From NCBI GenBank assembly GCA_021741145.1, contig JAIOYK010000034.1:1-59823 (forward strand): DNA of 59,823 nt, written 5' to 3'. This DNA is from Rhodospirillum sp. GTDB taxonomy: Bacteria > Pseudomonadota > Alphaproteobacteria > Rhodospirillales > Rhodospirillaceae. The notes beneath the pieces are model-generated. The model saw nothing but the letters and a program-made list of their open reading frames with translations, was not told the origin of the DNA and ran no database searches. Both the position numbers and the translations under genes were made by a program. Positions 52,489-59,823 of the stretch are shown in pieces; the stretch's first letter is position 1; each line of letters starts with the position of its first letter.

Positions 52489-54888
52489 CTACGCCTCGCC
52501 CATCACCGACGCCACGGCGGCGCGCAGTTCATGGATGCGCACCGGCTTATGCAGCAGTTTGAAACCGCTTTCCGTGACCTCTCGCAGACGCTCCGGCGAG
52601 GTATCACCGGTGACAATCACCCCGGGAATGGGCACGCCAAAGGCCTGTCGCAAGCTCTTGACCGCGGCCACCCCCGTTCCCCCGCCCTTCAGCCGGTAGT
52701 CGGCGACGATGACCGAAGGCGGGTCGACCATGCCGCGCAGGGCCTCGAAGGCCTCGAGGATATCCTGGGCGGCCACGACCTCGAACCCCCAATCCTCCAG
52801 CAGCAGGGCCAGACTGTCCAGGACGGCGGTGTCGTCGTCGATCAGCACCGCGGTCGTCCCCTCCTTGATGGGCGACAGCCCCATGGCCGTCCAGGCCGGG
52901 TTCACCCGTTCCACCTCCGATGAGGTCGCGCGGGGCAGGGAGACCTCGAACAGGGTTCCCTTACCCACCCGGGAGTGGACCGTGACCGGATGGTCCAGCA
53001 GCATCGACAGCCGCCGCACGATGGCCAGCCCAAGGCCCAAGCCCTGCTTCCGGTCCCGGGCTTGGTTGCCCACCTGGTAGAACTCCTCGAAGATCAAATC
53101 CCGTCGGTCGGCTGGGATACCAATGCCCGTATCCCAGACCTGCAAGGCAACCCGATTCCCCCGGGGACGGCAGCCCAGGATGACACCCCCCTTTTCCGAG
53201 TATCGTCCGGCGTTGGTCAGCAGGTTCCGCAGAATCCGTTCCACCAGAGTCTCGTCGGATACCGCCATCAAGGAACTGGGCATCACCGTGAAACGCAAGC
53301 CCTTGGCCTCCAGGGTCGGCCGCATTTCGACTTCCATGCGGTCCAACACGGTTTTCAGGGCGAAGGGCGCGACCTTTGGGGTGATAATCCCCGCGTCGAG
53401 CTTGGAAATATCCAGCAGGGAATCGAGCAGGTCCGCCAGGGCGTTGACCGATTGCTCCAACCGTCCCACCAGATCGTGCGCCTTCTTGTCATCCCGCGTC
53501 TGGCGGGCCAGCAGACCCACATAGATATTCAGCGCCTGCATGGGCTGGCGCAGATCGTGGCTCGCCGCGGCCAGGAAGCGGGATTTCGACGCGCTGGCCG
53601 TTTCCGCCTGGGAGAGCGCGGCGCGGGTCGCTTCCTCCGCCTCGGCGCGCTTGGTGATATCCAGCACCAGCCCCACATAGCCCAGGACATTCCCGGACCC
53701 GTCCCTGTGGGGAATAAACGTGGCGTGGTATCGAATGCGCCGCCCCTGCGGGTTCATCAGGGACGAATCAAAGGACACCGTCTGCCCGGTCAGGGCCGCC
53801 GACCGTTGGGTGACGGACGAGATGGTCAGGTCGTGGCCGCTGATATCCTGGGCGCGTCGCCCCAGCAACTCCGCTGGCGTGACACCCAGCCACTCGACAA
53901 TGCGCCGGTTGACGAAGCGGCAAATCTGGTTGCGGTCCATGTAAAAGACCAGCCCCGGCAGATTGTCGGTGATCAGGCGAATGAATTGCTCTCGCTCCCG
54001 AAGGTCTTCCTCCAAGCGCTTTTCCGCGGTGACGTCCCGGGTGACGCTGGTCACCGCCACGGTCCGCCCCTCCTCATCGCAAACCGGGAAGCAGCCATGG
54101 GAAAACCAGATGTCCCCCCGCCGATCCATGAACCGCACGGCCTTACCCGATTCCAGAACCTCGCGGACCCGCTGATCCCGGCTCCAGGCCAGGGCGGGGG
54201 CGAAGAAATCCGACAGACGCCGTCCCAGGACAGCCTCCCGGGGGCGACCCAGAAGCCGTATTCCCGAGTCGTTGACCAGGGAAATCCGGCCATCCCGCTC
54301 AAAGCGGACAACCACCTCCTCGATGGCGTTGAGCAGGCTGTTGACCATGGCCTCCCGCCGCCTGAAGGCCGCCTCCAGCCGCGGCCCCCGGGACAGGTCG
54401 AGGACCACCCAAAGGAAACGGGGCTCCTCGCGCCCCGGCCAGGCGCCCGTGCTCAGGATCCGGCGCAGGATCAGGTAGCGTTCCGGCTCCGGCCCTTCCT
54501 CTCGGTGGAAGATCCGGCATTCGTGATCATCGGGCGCTTGGGGTCCCTCCCAGGGAACATCCGTGGACAGGGCCGGTTCGGACCGGTTCCAAATATCGCT
54601 CAGGGTGCCCCCCGATCCCCATCCCTCTCCATCCCCAAGGCCCATACGGTGAAATAGCACGCTCCCCGCCCGGTTGACGTGAACAAACCCGCCCCGGTCA
54701 TCGGTGAAGGCCACCGCTTCCCAAAGACTGTCAAGAATGGCCGGACCCTGATCCCACCGTCCGCCACCCCGCGAAGCCCCCCCGCGCCAGGGCAGGAAAA
54801 CCAGGGCCGCGGCCACGCCAACGACGATGCCAATCGCGAACACAAGCACCTGCGAAAGCCAGGGGGTGGATGGGAAAAAGACGTCCAC
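52489..54888 (-). CDS. Hybrid sensor histidine kinase with PAS domains and receiver
   Basis: 799 residues from GTG 54888 (AAGG upstream); the frame remains open to 55083, so a longer start is possible. One N-terminal transmembrane helix (WLSQVLVFAIGIVVGVAAAL). Three PAS-like segments follow: about 50-170, 190-310 (RISLVNDSGIRLLGRPREAV) and 320-445 (ICRFVNRRIVEWLGVTPAEL). Phospho-acceptor box FLAAASHDLRQPMQALNIYV at about 470, catalytic domain NLLTNAGRYSEKGG, VWDTGIGIPADRRD and KQGLGLGLAIVRRL, then a C-terminal receiver (AVLIDDDTAVLDSLALLL; Asp in VIVADYRLKGG; Lys in LLHKPVR). The HDLRQP box marks the group that signals by phosphorelay to a separate Hpt or regulator, not present nearby. Divergent from the M48-like gene. 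Confidence 0.9.
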   Translation of the reverse strand: MDVFFPSTPWLSQVLVFAIGIVVGVAAALVFLPWRGGASRGGGRWDQGPAILDSLWEAVAFTDDRGGFVHVNRAGSVLFHRMGLGDGEGWGSGGTLSDIWNRSEPALSTDVPWEGPQAPDDHECRIFHREEGPEPERYLILRRILSTGAWPGREEPRFLWVVLDLSRGPRLEAAFRRREAMVNSLLNAIEEVVVRFERDGRISLVNDSGIRLLGRPREAVLGRRLSDFFAPALAWSRDQRVREVLESGKAVRFMDRRGDIWFSHGCFPVCDEEGRTVAVTSVTRDVTAEKRLEEDLREREQFIRLITDNLPGLVFYMDRNQICRFVNRRIVEWLGVTPAELLGRRAQDISGHDLTISSVTQRSAALTGQTVSFDSSLMNPQGRRIRYHATFIPHRDGSGNVLGYVGLVLDITKRAEAEEATRAALSQAETASASKSRFLAAASHDLRQPMQALNIYVGLLARQTRDDKKAHDLVGRLEQSVNALADLLDSLLDISKLDAGIITPKVAPFALKTVLDRMEVEMRPTLEAKGLRFTVMPSSLMAVSDETLVERILRNLLTNAGRYSEKGGVILGCRPRGNRVALQVWDTGIGIPADRRDLIFEEFYQVGNQARDRKQGLGLGLAIVRRLSMLLDHPVTVHSRVGKGTLFEVSLPRATSSEVERVNPAWTAMGLSPIKEGTTAVLIDDDTAVLDSLALLLEDWGFEVVAAQDILEAFEALRGMVDPPSVIVADYRLKGGGTGVAAVKSLRQAFGVPIPGVIVTGDTSPERLREVTESGFKLLHKPVRIHELRAAVASVMGEA

Positions 54889-55133
54889 GGAAGGGCCTTG
54901 TCCTGATTGAATGGAGCGTTCTGGTTGAATGGGGATTTGCCGATCCGGCACGGAAAATCGACCAAAAGTGTACGCCCATCCGACGTCGCCGCCCACCGGG
55001 GAATGGACCGATGGCCGGGTAAGCGGGTTCACCCGATTGCACGGGGACCGGCGCAAGGCACGACATTCACTATTCCTTTGCACTTATTCAGGCAGAAAGA
55101 GCAAGAATTTCCGAACGGCCAAGGGATGCCACC

Positions 55134-56291
55134 ATGCTGGACAAGGATCCAACCGGCCGCTTTTACACCGGGGACCAACGCCCCGCCCAATCCGTGACCC
55201 TGATCGAAACTCCCGACCACCTGGAAATCCGCGATCCCATGTCCCTGTTGGTCGCGGCCTGGGCTTGGCGGGATATTGTCACCCATACCCGCGCCGGAGC
55301 AGGCGCACCCTTCCGCTACACCTGCCGCCCCTTCCCCGGCCAGCGTGTTGAAACCCACGACCCGGGCTTCCTCGCCGTCCGCCTGACCGGGACCCGGGAT
55401 AGCACCCCCGCCCCCCGCTCCTCCATCCCCGGACGCGGACTTCCCCCTTCCCGGCTTCGACCGCGCTGGCGCTGGCCCTCTCTCCGCGCCCTGGTCCGGA
55501 CACTGACGGTTGCCACGGGAACCCTGCTGATCGGTGGGATCCTGGGGTTCGGGGTCATGGCTCTGCCCGGCCTGGCCACCCGCTTGGCGGGGCTGGTTCC
55601 GGCCTCGACGGAGCGGGACTGGGGAACGGCCCTGGTGACCGACCTGCGGGACCATGGTTTGCTGTTCTGCGACAACATTTATGGAACAGAGGCCCTGGAG
55701 CGCCTGACCAACCGACTGATTGGTCCCCTGGATCCCCCCTGGCCCGTCCGGGTCCATGTGGTGAAAAGCGCCAGATCCCAGATCCTGACCCTGCCAGGTG
55801 GACAAATCATCCTGTTCGCGGGGATCATCGACAGGGTCGACACACCCGACGAGATCGCCGGTCTTCTGGCTCATGCTCTCGCCCATGGCGTTTTGAGCCA
55901 TGGGACGAAATCCCTTGTCGCCCGCCATGGATTGCCTGCCCTGGCGGCGTTGCTGCGCGCGGACTTTTCCGCGCCGGAGCTGTCCCTGGCGACCTATCTG
56001 TCCCAGCGGGAGTCGATCCTGTCGGAGGAATTGGATGCCGATGCCCTGGCCGTGAAAGTGCTCCTGGCCGCGGGCCTACGAGCCCACGGTCTGCCCCTTG
56101 CCCTGGAACGGCAGGAAACCCGTCCGGCGGACATGGCGCCCCTCGGGCGGAGCCGCCTGACACTGGCGCCCCAGGGAGCGCTCCACCCGGCCCAAGCGGA
56201 CCGTCTATCGGCCCTGCGCCGCGCCCCAAGGGGGGGAGCGGAGGCCATGGACGCGCTGGACTGGGAGTCCTTTCACCTGATTTGCCGGTAA
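55134..56291 (+). CDS. M48-like membrane protein with altered HExxH motif
   Basis: 385 residues. An N-terminal domain of about 110 residues with an Arg/Pro-rich linker, a transmembrane segment (LTVATGTLLIGGILGFGVMA) at about 125-144, then a peptidase-like domain outside or at the membrane. Sequence LTLPGGQIILFAGIIDRVDT, AGLLAHALAHGVLSHG and ILSEELDADALAVKVLLAAG follows the M48 layout exactly: short beta-hairpin, HExxH helix, and the ELDAD (ExxxD-type) third ligand. But HExxH reads HALAH: the catalytic Glu is Ala (codon GCT), while both His and the third Glu/Asp ligand remain. It may bind zinc without cleaving peptides, or act as a chaperone or scaffold. The downstream gene is convergent, two bases away. 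Confidence 0.8.
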   Translation: MLDKDPTGRFYTGDQRPAQSVTLIETPDHLEIRDPMSLLVAAWAWRDIVTHTRAGAGAPFRYTCRPFPGQRVETHDPGFLAVRLTGTRDSTPAPRSSIPGRGLPPSRLRPRWRWPSLRALVRTLTVATGTLLIGGILGFGVMALPGLATRLAGLVPASTERDWGTALVTDLRDHGLLFCDNIYGTEALERLTNRLIGPLDPPWPVRVHVVKSARSQILTLPGGQIILFAGIIDRVDTPDEIAGLLAHALAHGVLSHGTKSLVARHGLPALAALLRADFSAPELSLATYLSQRESILSEELDADALAVKVLLAAGLRAHGLPLALERQETRPADMAPLGRSRLTLAPQGALHPAQADRLSALRRAPRGGAEAMDALDWESFHLICR

Positions 56292-56293
56292 CC

Positions 56294-57634
56294 CTACACT
56301 CCAGGGGGCAGGGGGTGGAAGCGCACGGGCTTGCCCTGGGGCTTGCCAAGGACCTCGCCGTCGCGCATGACCATGCGGCCACGGATGATCGTCATCATCG
56401 GCCAGCCCCGCACGGTCAAGCCATGGAAGGGAGTCCACCCGCATTTGCTGGCGATCCAATCATTGGTGATCTTCTTTTCCGCGCCCAGGTCCACCACCGT
56501 GAAATCCGCGTCGTATCCCGCGGCGATGCGCCCCTTGCCAGCGATGTCGTAGACCCGGGCCGGACCAGCGCTGGTCATGTCCACGAAGCGTTCCAGACTC
56601 AGCTTGCCCGCGCTGACGTGATTCAGCATGACCGGCACCAGGGTCTGCACACCGGGCATGCCCGAGGGGCTTTTCGGATAGTCCTGGGATTTTTCCTTGA
56701 GGGTATGGGGCGCGTGGTCCGATCCGATCACGTCGGCGATGCCCTGCTCCAACCCCCACCACAGGCCCGCCCGGTGGCGCGCGTCCCGGATCGGTGGGTT
56801 CATCTGGGCAAAGCTGCCCAGGCCCTCGTAGCATTCCGGCGCGGCCAGAGTCAGGTGCTGGGGGGTCACCTCGACGGTCGCCACGTCCCTGGCCTCGCGC
56901 AGGATCTCCATTTCCTCGGCCGTCGTGATATGCAGCACATGGACCTTGCGGCCCGTCTCCCGGGCCAGGGCGATCAGACGGCGGGTGGCCTTGACCGCGG
57001 TTTCCACGTCCCTCCATTCGGGATGCATGGAAACCGGCGCCCCGTCGGCGACCATGGACTTGCGTTCCTTCAGACGGGCCTCGTCCTCGCAGTGGACAGC
57101 CACCCGGCGGAAGCCCCCGGCGAGAACCCGGCGAATGGCTTCGTCCTGGTCCACCAGGAGGGAGCCCGTGGAAGAGCCCATGAAGATCTTCACTCCGGCG
57201 CAGCCATCCCGGCGTTCCCAGGCCCCCAACTGCTCGGCGTTCTCGGAACTGGCCCCCAGGAAAAAGGCGTGGTCACACCAAGCCTTCGCCGCGGCACGGG
57301 CCAGCTTATCCTCCAACGCCGCCTCGTTGTCCGTGGCGGGCGTGGTGTTGGGCATTTCGAAGATGGCGGTGACACCGCCCAGGATGGCCGCACGGGTGCC
57401 GCTGTCCAAGTCCTCCTTGTGCTCCAGTCCGGGTTCCCGGAAGTGCACCTGGCTGTCGATGACGCCGGGAAGGACATGCAGACCAGCGCAATCAATAACC
57501 CGTTCGGCCTTGGCGTCGACCAGGGCACCGATGGCGGAAACCCTCCCGTTTCGCGCGGCGACGTCCGCCTTGACGGTCCGCCCGGGCAGGACGACGGTTC
57601 CTCCCTTGAGGATCAGATCATGGGTTTCGGACAA
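56294..57634 (-). CDS. Dihydroorotase-family amidohydrolase
   Basis: 446 residues. Best fit is the type I dihydroorotase/allantoinase group (hydrolysis of cyclic amides; dihydroorotase closes the third step of pyrimidine synthesis). Metal and catalytic residues: VIDSQVHFREPG where the first His of HxH is Gln, carboxylated Lys in GVKIFMGSSTGSLL, His in VHCEDEARLKE, His in VHVLHITTAEEME, catalytic Asp in VIGSDHAPHTLKEK. GGVTAIFEMPNTTPATDN is the conserved substrate loop. I recall the same His-to-Gln change in other alphaproteobacterial members, so it is not necessarily inactive, but orotate pathway use is unproved; pyrC would be the usual name. Confidence 0.8.
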   Translation of the reverse strand: MSETHDLILKGGTVVLPGRTVKADVAARNGRVSAIGALVDAKAERVIDCAGLHVLPGVIDSQVHFREPGLEHKEDLDSGTRAAILGGVTAIFEMPNTTPATDNEAALEDKLARAAAKAWCDHAFFLGASSENAEQLGAWERRDGCAGVKIFMGSSTGSLLVDQDEAIRRVLAGGFRRVAVHCEDEARLKERKSMVADGAPVSMHPEWRDVETAVKATRRLIALARETGRKVHVLHITTAEEMEILREARDVATVEVTPQHLTLAAPECYEGLGSFAQMNPPIRDARHRAGLWWGLEQGIADVIGSDHAPHTLKEKSQDYPKSPSGMPGVQTLVPVMLNHVSAGKLSLERFVDMTSAGPARVYDIAGKGRIAAGYDADFTVVDLGAEKKITNDWIASKCGWTPFHGLTVRGWPMMTIIRGRMVMRDGEVLGKPQGKPVRFHPLPPGV

Positions 57635-57710
57635 GGGGAACCTCCTAAAACGGATTGCATGAGAACTGGTCCGAAGATGGGGCTCGGACGATGCTCAGGC
57701 AATATTTCAA

Positions 57711-57830
57711 TTGTCGGGCGTCCACCAGATGGTGATCACATGTCAGGCGTCCGCCAGACCGTGTTTCAAATGTCAGGCGTCCGCCAGACCGTGTTTCAAA
57801 TGTCAGGCGTCCGCCAGACAGTGGAAGACA
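57711..57830 (-). repeat. Four tandem 30-bp copies of the asparagine synthase 3' end
   Basis: Units start at 57711, 57741, 57771 and 57801, exactly 30 bases apart. On the minus strand the unit at 57801 contains the last codons and stop of the asparagine synthase gene (CLADA and TGA). The next two copies read, in the same frame, nine codons ending GLADA and another TGA; the last is more diverged. Copies are nearest-identical close to the gene. Confidence 0.88.
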
Positions 57831-59560
57831 TCGCCATCCGGGGCCTTGCCCGCCACATGACGACGGTGCCATAGGGCATGGTACAGTAAAATCCAGGCGG
57901 CCATGCCCGCTTCCTTGCGCGTATCCGTGAACAGGGCGCGCACGGCCTCTGGTTTATAGAGGGGCTCGATGGCGGGACTGGCGGCGACCAGGGGACCCAA
58001 TGTCGTCCCATGGGCCCGGATCCAGTCCCCGACGGGCACGGTGAACCCCCGCTTGGGCGCGAAGGGCTGGGCGTCCGGCAAATGCCGTTCCAGCCAAGCC
58101 CGCAAGATCCACTTCCCCTTGCCGTCCCGGACCTTCAGGCGGTCGGCTAGCGGTAGACAGAAGCGCGCCATTTCCGGGTCGAGGAAAGGCACCCGGCCCT
58201 CCACCCCATGGGCCATCAGGCAGCGGTCGAGTTTGTTCAACAGGTCATGGGGAAGCCAGTCGGCGCAGTCCAACCGCTGGGCCTGGATCAAGCGGGACCC
58301 CCCCTCGGCCTTAACCAATCGTTCAGCCCGGGCAAGACCATCCCGCAACCCTGTCGGCGGATCCCGGTACAAATTCAATCCGTCGAGCAGCCCCTTCCGC
58401 CGCGGGGCTCGGGTCAGGGGCCAGGGACGCATGGCGCCCCGGTAGCGACCGTAGCCGCCCAGCATCTCATCGCCCCCCTCGCCACAAAGGACCACCTTCA
58501 CGGATTTCCGAGCCTCACGGGCCAGCATCCAGGTCGGCACGATGGCGTAATCGGCGACGGGGTCGTCGACGCAAGCCGCGATGGCGGGCAGATGGGCCAG
58601 GAAATCGGCCTCGGTAACCGAAACCTCCACATGCTCCGCCCCCACGGCCCGGGCCGCGGTCTTGGCCGCCCCCCGCTCATCATGGGCGCCAGTGCCCGGA
58701 AAGCCCGCGGTGAAGGCCAACACCGGTCGGTCGTTCAGGCGGGCCATCATGGCCAAGACCGCCGAACTGTCGATACCGCCCGAAAGGAACAAGCCATAGG
58801 GAACGTCGGAACGCTGGTGCAGATCAATGCTCTCCTGAAAGACCTTGTCCAGGGCGGTGATTGGATCGGTTGGCTCGACCAGGGGCGGGGATGTTTCAGG
58901 CAGGGCCGCGCGGCGGCGGCGAGCGGCGATGACGCCGTCCTCCACCACCAGGGTCTCGCCGGGCAGCACCCGCTTCACCCCGGGAAAGATCGTATCCGCC
59001 CCACAGGTGAATTGCAGGGCTCCCAGTTCCAGGGCAACGCGCCGGTCCATCGCCGGAACCGCGAGACCGGCGCCCACCAGGGCCTGGGCCTCGCTGGCGA
59101 AGGCCAACCCCGCCTCGGTTTCCACGTAATAGAGGGGTTTGATGCCAAAGGGATCCCGGGTCAGGACCAGGCGCCGGTGGGTGGGATCCCAGAGGGCGAT
59201 GGCATACATACCACGCAAGGCATCGACAAAGTCGAGGCCGTCCCGCGCATAGAGGTGCAAGGGCGGCTCGCAGTCGGATTTGGACCGAAAGACCACCCCG
59301 GGCAGGTCGGCGCGCAACTCCCGGTAATTGTAGACCTCGCCATTGGCCACCAGGACCTGGCCCTCGGACCCATGCAGGGGCTGGTCTCCAGTTTCCAGGT
59401 CGATGATCGCCAGACGCGTCTGGACGAGTAGCAAACCCGGTTCGGCGTGGGACCCTTGACCGTCCGGTCCCCGGTGGACCAGCGCGGCAACGAAACGATC
59501 CGCCAGCCCATCGGGGATCGCCATTCCAGGACGGGCGACCATGCCCGCGATGCCACACAT
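57803..59560 (-). CDS. asnB: Glutamine-hydrolysing asparagine synthase
   Basis: 585 residues. Cys2 nucleophile in MCGIAGMVARPG, with RLAIIDLETGDQPL and ANGEVYNYRELR in the glutaminase domain; synthetase domain with LFLSGGIDSSAVLAMMAR (pyrophosphate loop), VVLCGEGGDEMLGGYGRYR and HGVEGRVPFLDPEMARF. It transfers glutamine ammonia to an acyl-adenylate, normally of aspartate. Members placed in glycan or capsule loci sometimes amidate other carboxylates; the gene directly downstream of a glycosyltransferase end suggests that possibility. The C-terminus lies inside the 30-bp tandem repeat. Confidence 0.9.
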   Translation of the reverse strand: MCGIAGMVARPGMAIPDGLADRFVAALVHRGPDGQGSHAEPGLLLVQTRLAIIDLETGDQPLHGSEGQVLVANGEVYNYRELRADLPGVVFRSKSDCEPPLHLYARDGLDFVDALRGMYAIALWDPTHRRLVLTRDPFGIKPLYYVETEAGLAFASEAQALVGAGLAVPAMDRRVALELGALQFTCGADTIFPGVKRVLPGETLVVEDGVIAARRRRAALPETSPPLVEPTDPITALDKVFQESIDLHQRSDVPYGLFLSGGIDSSAVLAMMARLNDRPVLAFTAGFPGTGAHDERGAAKTAARAVGAEHVEVSVTEADFLAHLPAIAACVDDPVADYAIVPTWMLAREARKSVKVVLCGEGGDEMLGGYGRYRGAMRPWPLTRAPRRKGLLDGLNLYRDPPTGLRDGLARAERLVKAEGGSRLIQAQRLDCADWLPHDLLNKLDRCLMAHGVEGRVPFLDPEMARFCLPLADRLKVRDGKGKWILRAWLERHLPDAQPFAPKRGFTVPVGDWIRAHGTTLGPLVAASPAIEPLYKPEAVRALFTDTRKEAGMAAWILLYHALWHRRHVAGKAPDGDVFHCLADA

Positions 59561-59566
59561 GGATCG

Positions 59567-59823
59567 TTACTCCTTGGCCGCGTTTTCGGCGGCCTTATGG
59601 GCAGCCTCCTCGGCGGCCTTCCGGGCAGCCTCCTCGGCGGCCTTCCGGGCGGCCTTCTCGGCGGCCTTCTCGGCGACCTTCTCGGCCACCACCCGTTCGA
59701 AGAAAGCTCGGTACTGACCCACCACCTTATCTTCCGTATAACCGTTCTGGAACGTATCCCAGCCGTTCCGCGCCATGGTCTCCATCAACCCCGGTTCGGT
59801 GAAGGCCCGGCGAATGGCGGCGG
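59567..59823 (-). CDS. Glycosyltransferase (GT4-like) C-terminus with Lys/Ala/Glu-rich tail, incomplete
   Basis: The gene starts beyond the right edge; 85 codons are visible. The first part, RRAFTEPGLMETMARNGWDT and FQNGYTEDKVVGQYRAFFER, is the typical C-terminal helix pair of GT4 glycosyltransferases. After it comes about 38 residues of near-regular KAAEKAAR/KAAEEAAH units, highly charged and predicted to be one long helix, ending in AAENAAKE. It lies six bases upstream of the asparagine synthase start (on the minus strand), so the two are probably one operon. The tail's role is unknown; it resembles repeat-expanded linkers. Confidence 0.65.
   Translation of the reverse strand, partial: AAIRRAFTEPGLMETMARNGWDTFQNGYTEDKVVGQYRAFFERVVAEKVAEKAAEKAARKAAEEAARKAAEEAAHKAAENAAKE

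Overview
The window (about 60 kb, high GC except one AT-rich patch near 34.2-34.6 kb) looks like chromosome from a motile, flagellated alphaproteobacterium, most likely of the Rhodospirillales. The pointers are the alphaproteobacterial flagellin regulators FlbT and FlaF beside a flagellin gene, several chemoreceptors, TPR-linked SPINDLY-type glycosyltransferases, heterotetrameric sarcosine oxidase, a tripartite tricarboxylate transporter and FCD-type GntR regulation. The genus cannot be fixed from the sequence alone.

Layout. 1-1.4 kb: an IS-transposase tail followed by a headless proline-rich gene with eleven 17-residue repeats. 1.5-8.4 kb (minus strand): flagellin, flbT, flaF, then two TPR-glycosyltransferase genes; this reads as a flagellin synthesis and glycosylation locus. 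8.7-26.4 kb: glycosyltransferases and methyltransferases on both strands (three GT41-type TPR proteins counting the flagellar one, two TPR/GT9-type, a methyltransferase-GT4 fusion, GT34-like, GT4 and GT2 enzymes), interrupted by a chemoreceptor, a CDF transporter lacking most expected metal ligands, and a secreted protein.

26.5-32.5 kb: soxB, soxD, soxA, soxG and a CDP-alcohol phosphatidyltransferase, i.e. sarcosine oxidation feeding the folate one-carbon pool. 32.5-44.5 kb: a second chemoreceptor, an AT-rich gap, a methyltransferase, an AraC regulator divergent from an aldo/keto reductase, murA, and a two-gene signalling operon (histidine kinase, REC-DUF3369-EAL response regulator). 44.8-51.6 kb: two identical tRNA-Thr genes in direct orientation bracket a catabolic block: a tctC-tctB-tctA transporter, aldehyde dehydrogenase and 3-hydroxyisobutyrate-dehydrogenase-like enzyme, divergent from a GntR regulator. 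51.8-59.8 kb: a small ORF, duplicated tRNA-Asp units, a hybrid histidine kinase, an M48-like protein whose HExxH reads HALAH, a dihydroorotase-family enzyme, an asparagine synthase and the end of a glycosyltransferase with a Lys/Ala/Glu-rich tail.

Most notable points: two genes whose 3' ends are tandemly copied just beyond the stop codon (26-bp period at 16.35 kb, 30-bp in-frame period at 57.7 kb); the HALAH pseudo-peptidase; the CDF protein without canonical metal ligands; the direct-repeat tRNA-Thr pair around the tct block; a multi-stem inverted-repeat element at 45.06-45.18 kb; and a hairpin predicted to cover the araC-type ribosome binding site. Functions are assigned from sequence motifs and family knowledge only; no database search was run.
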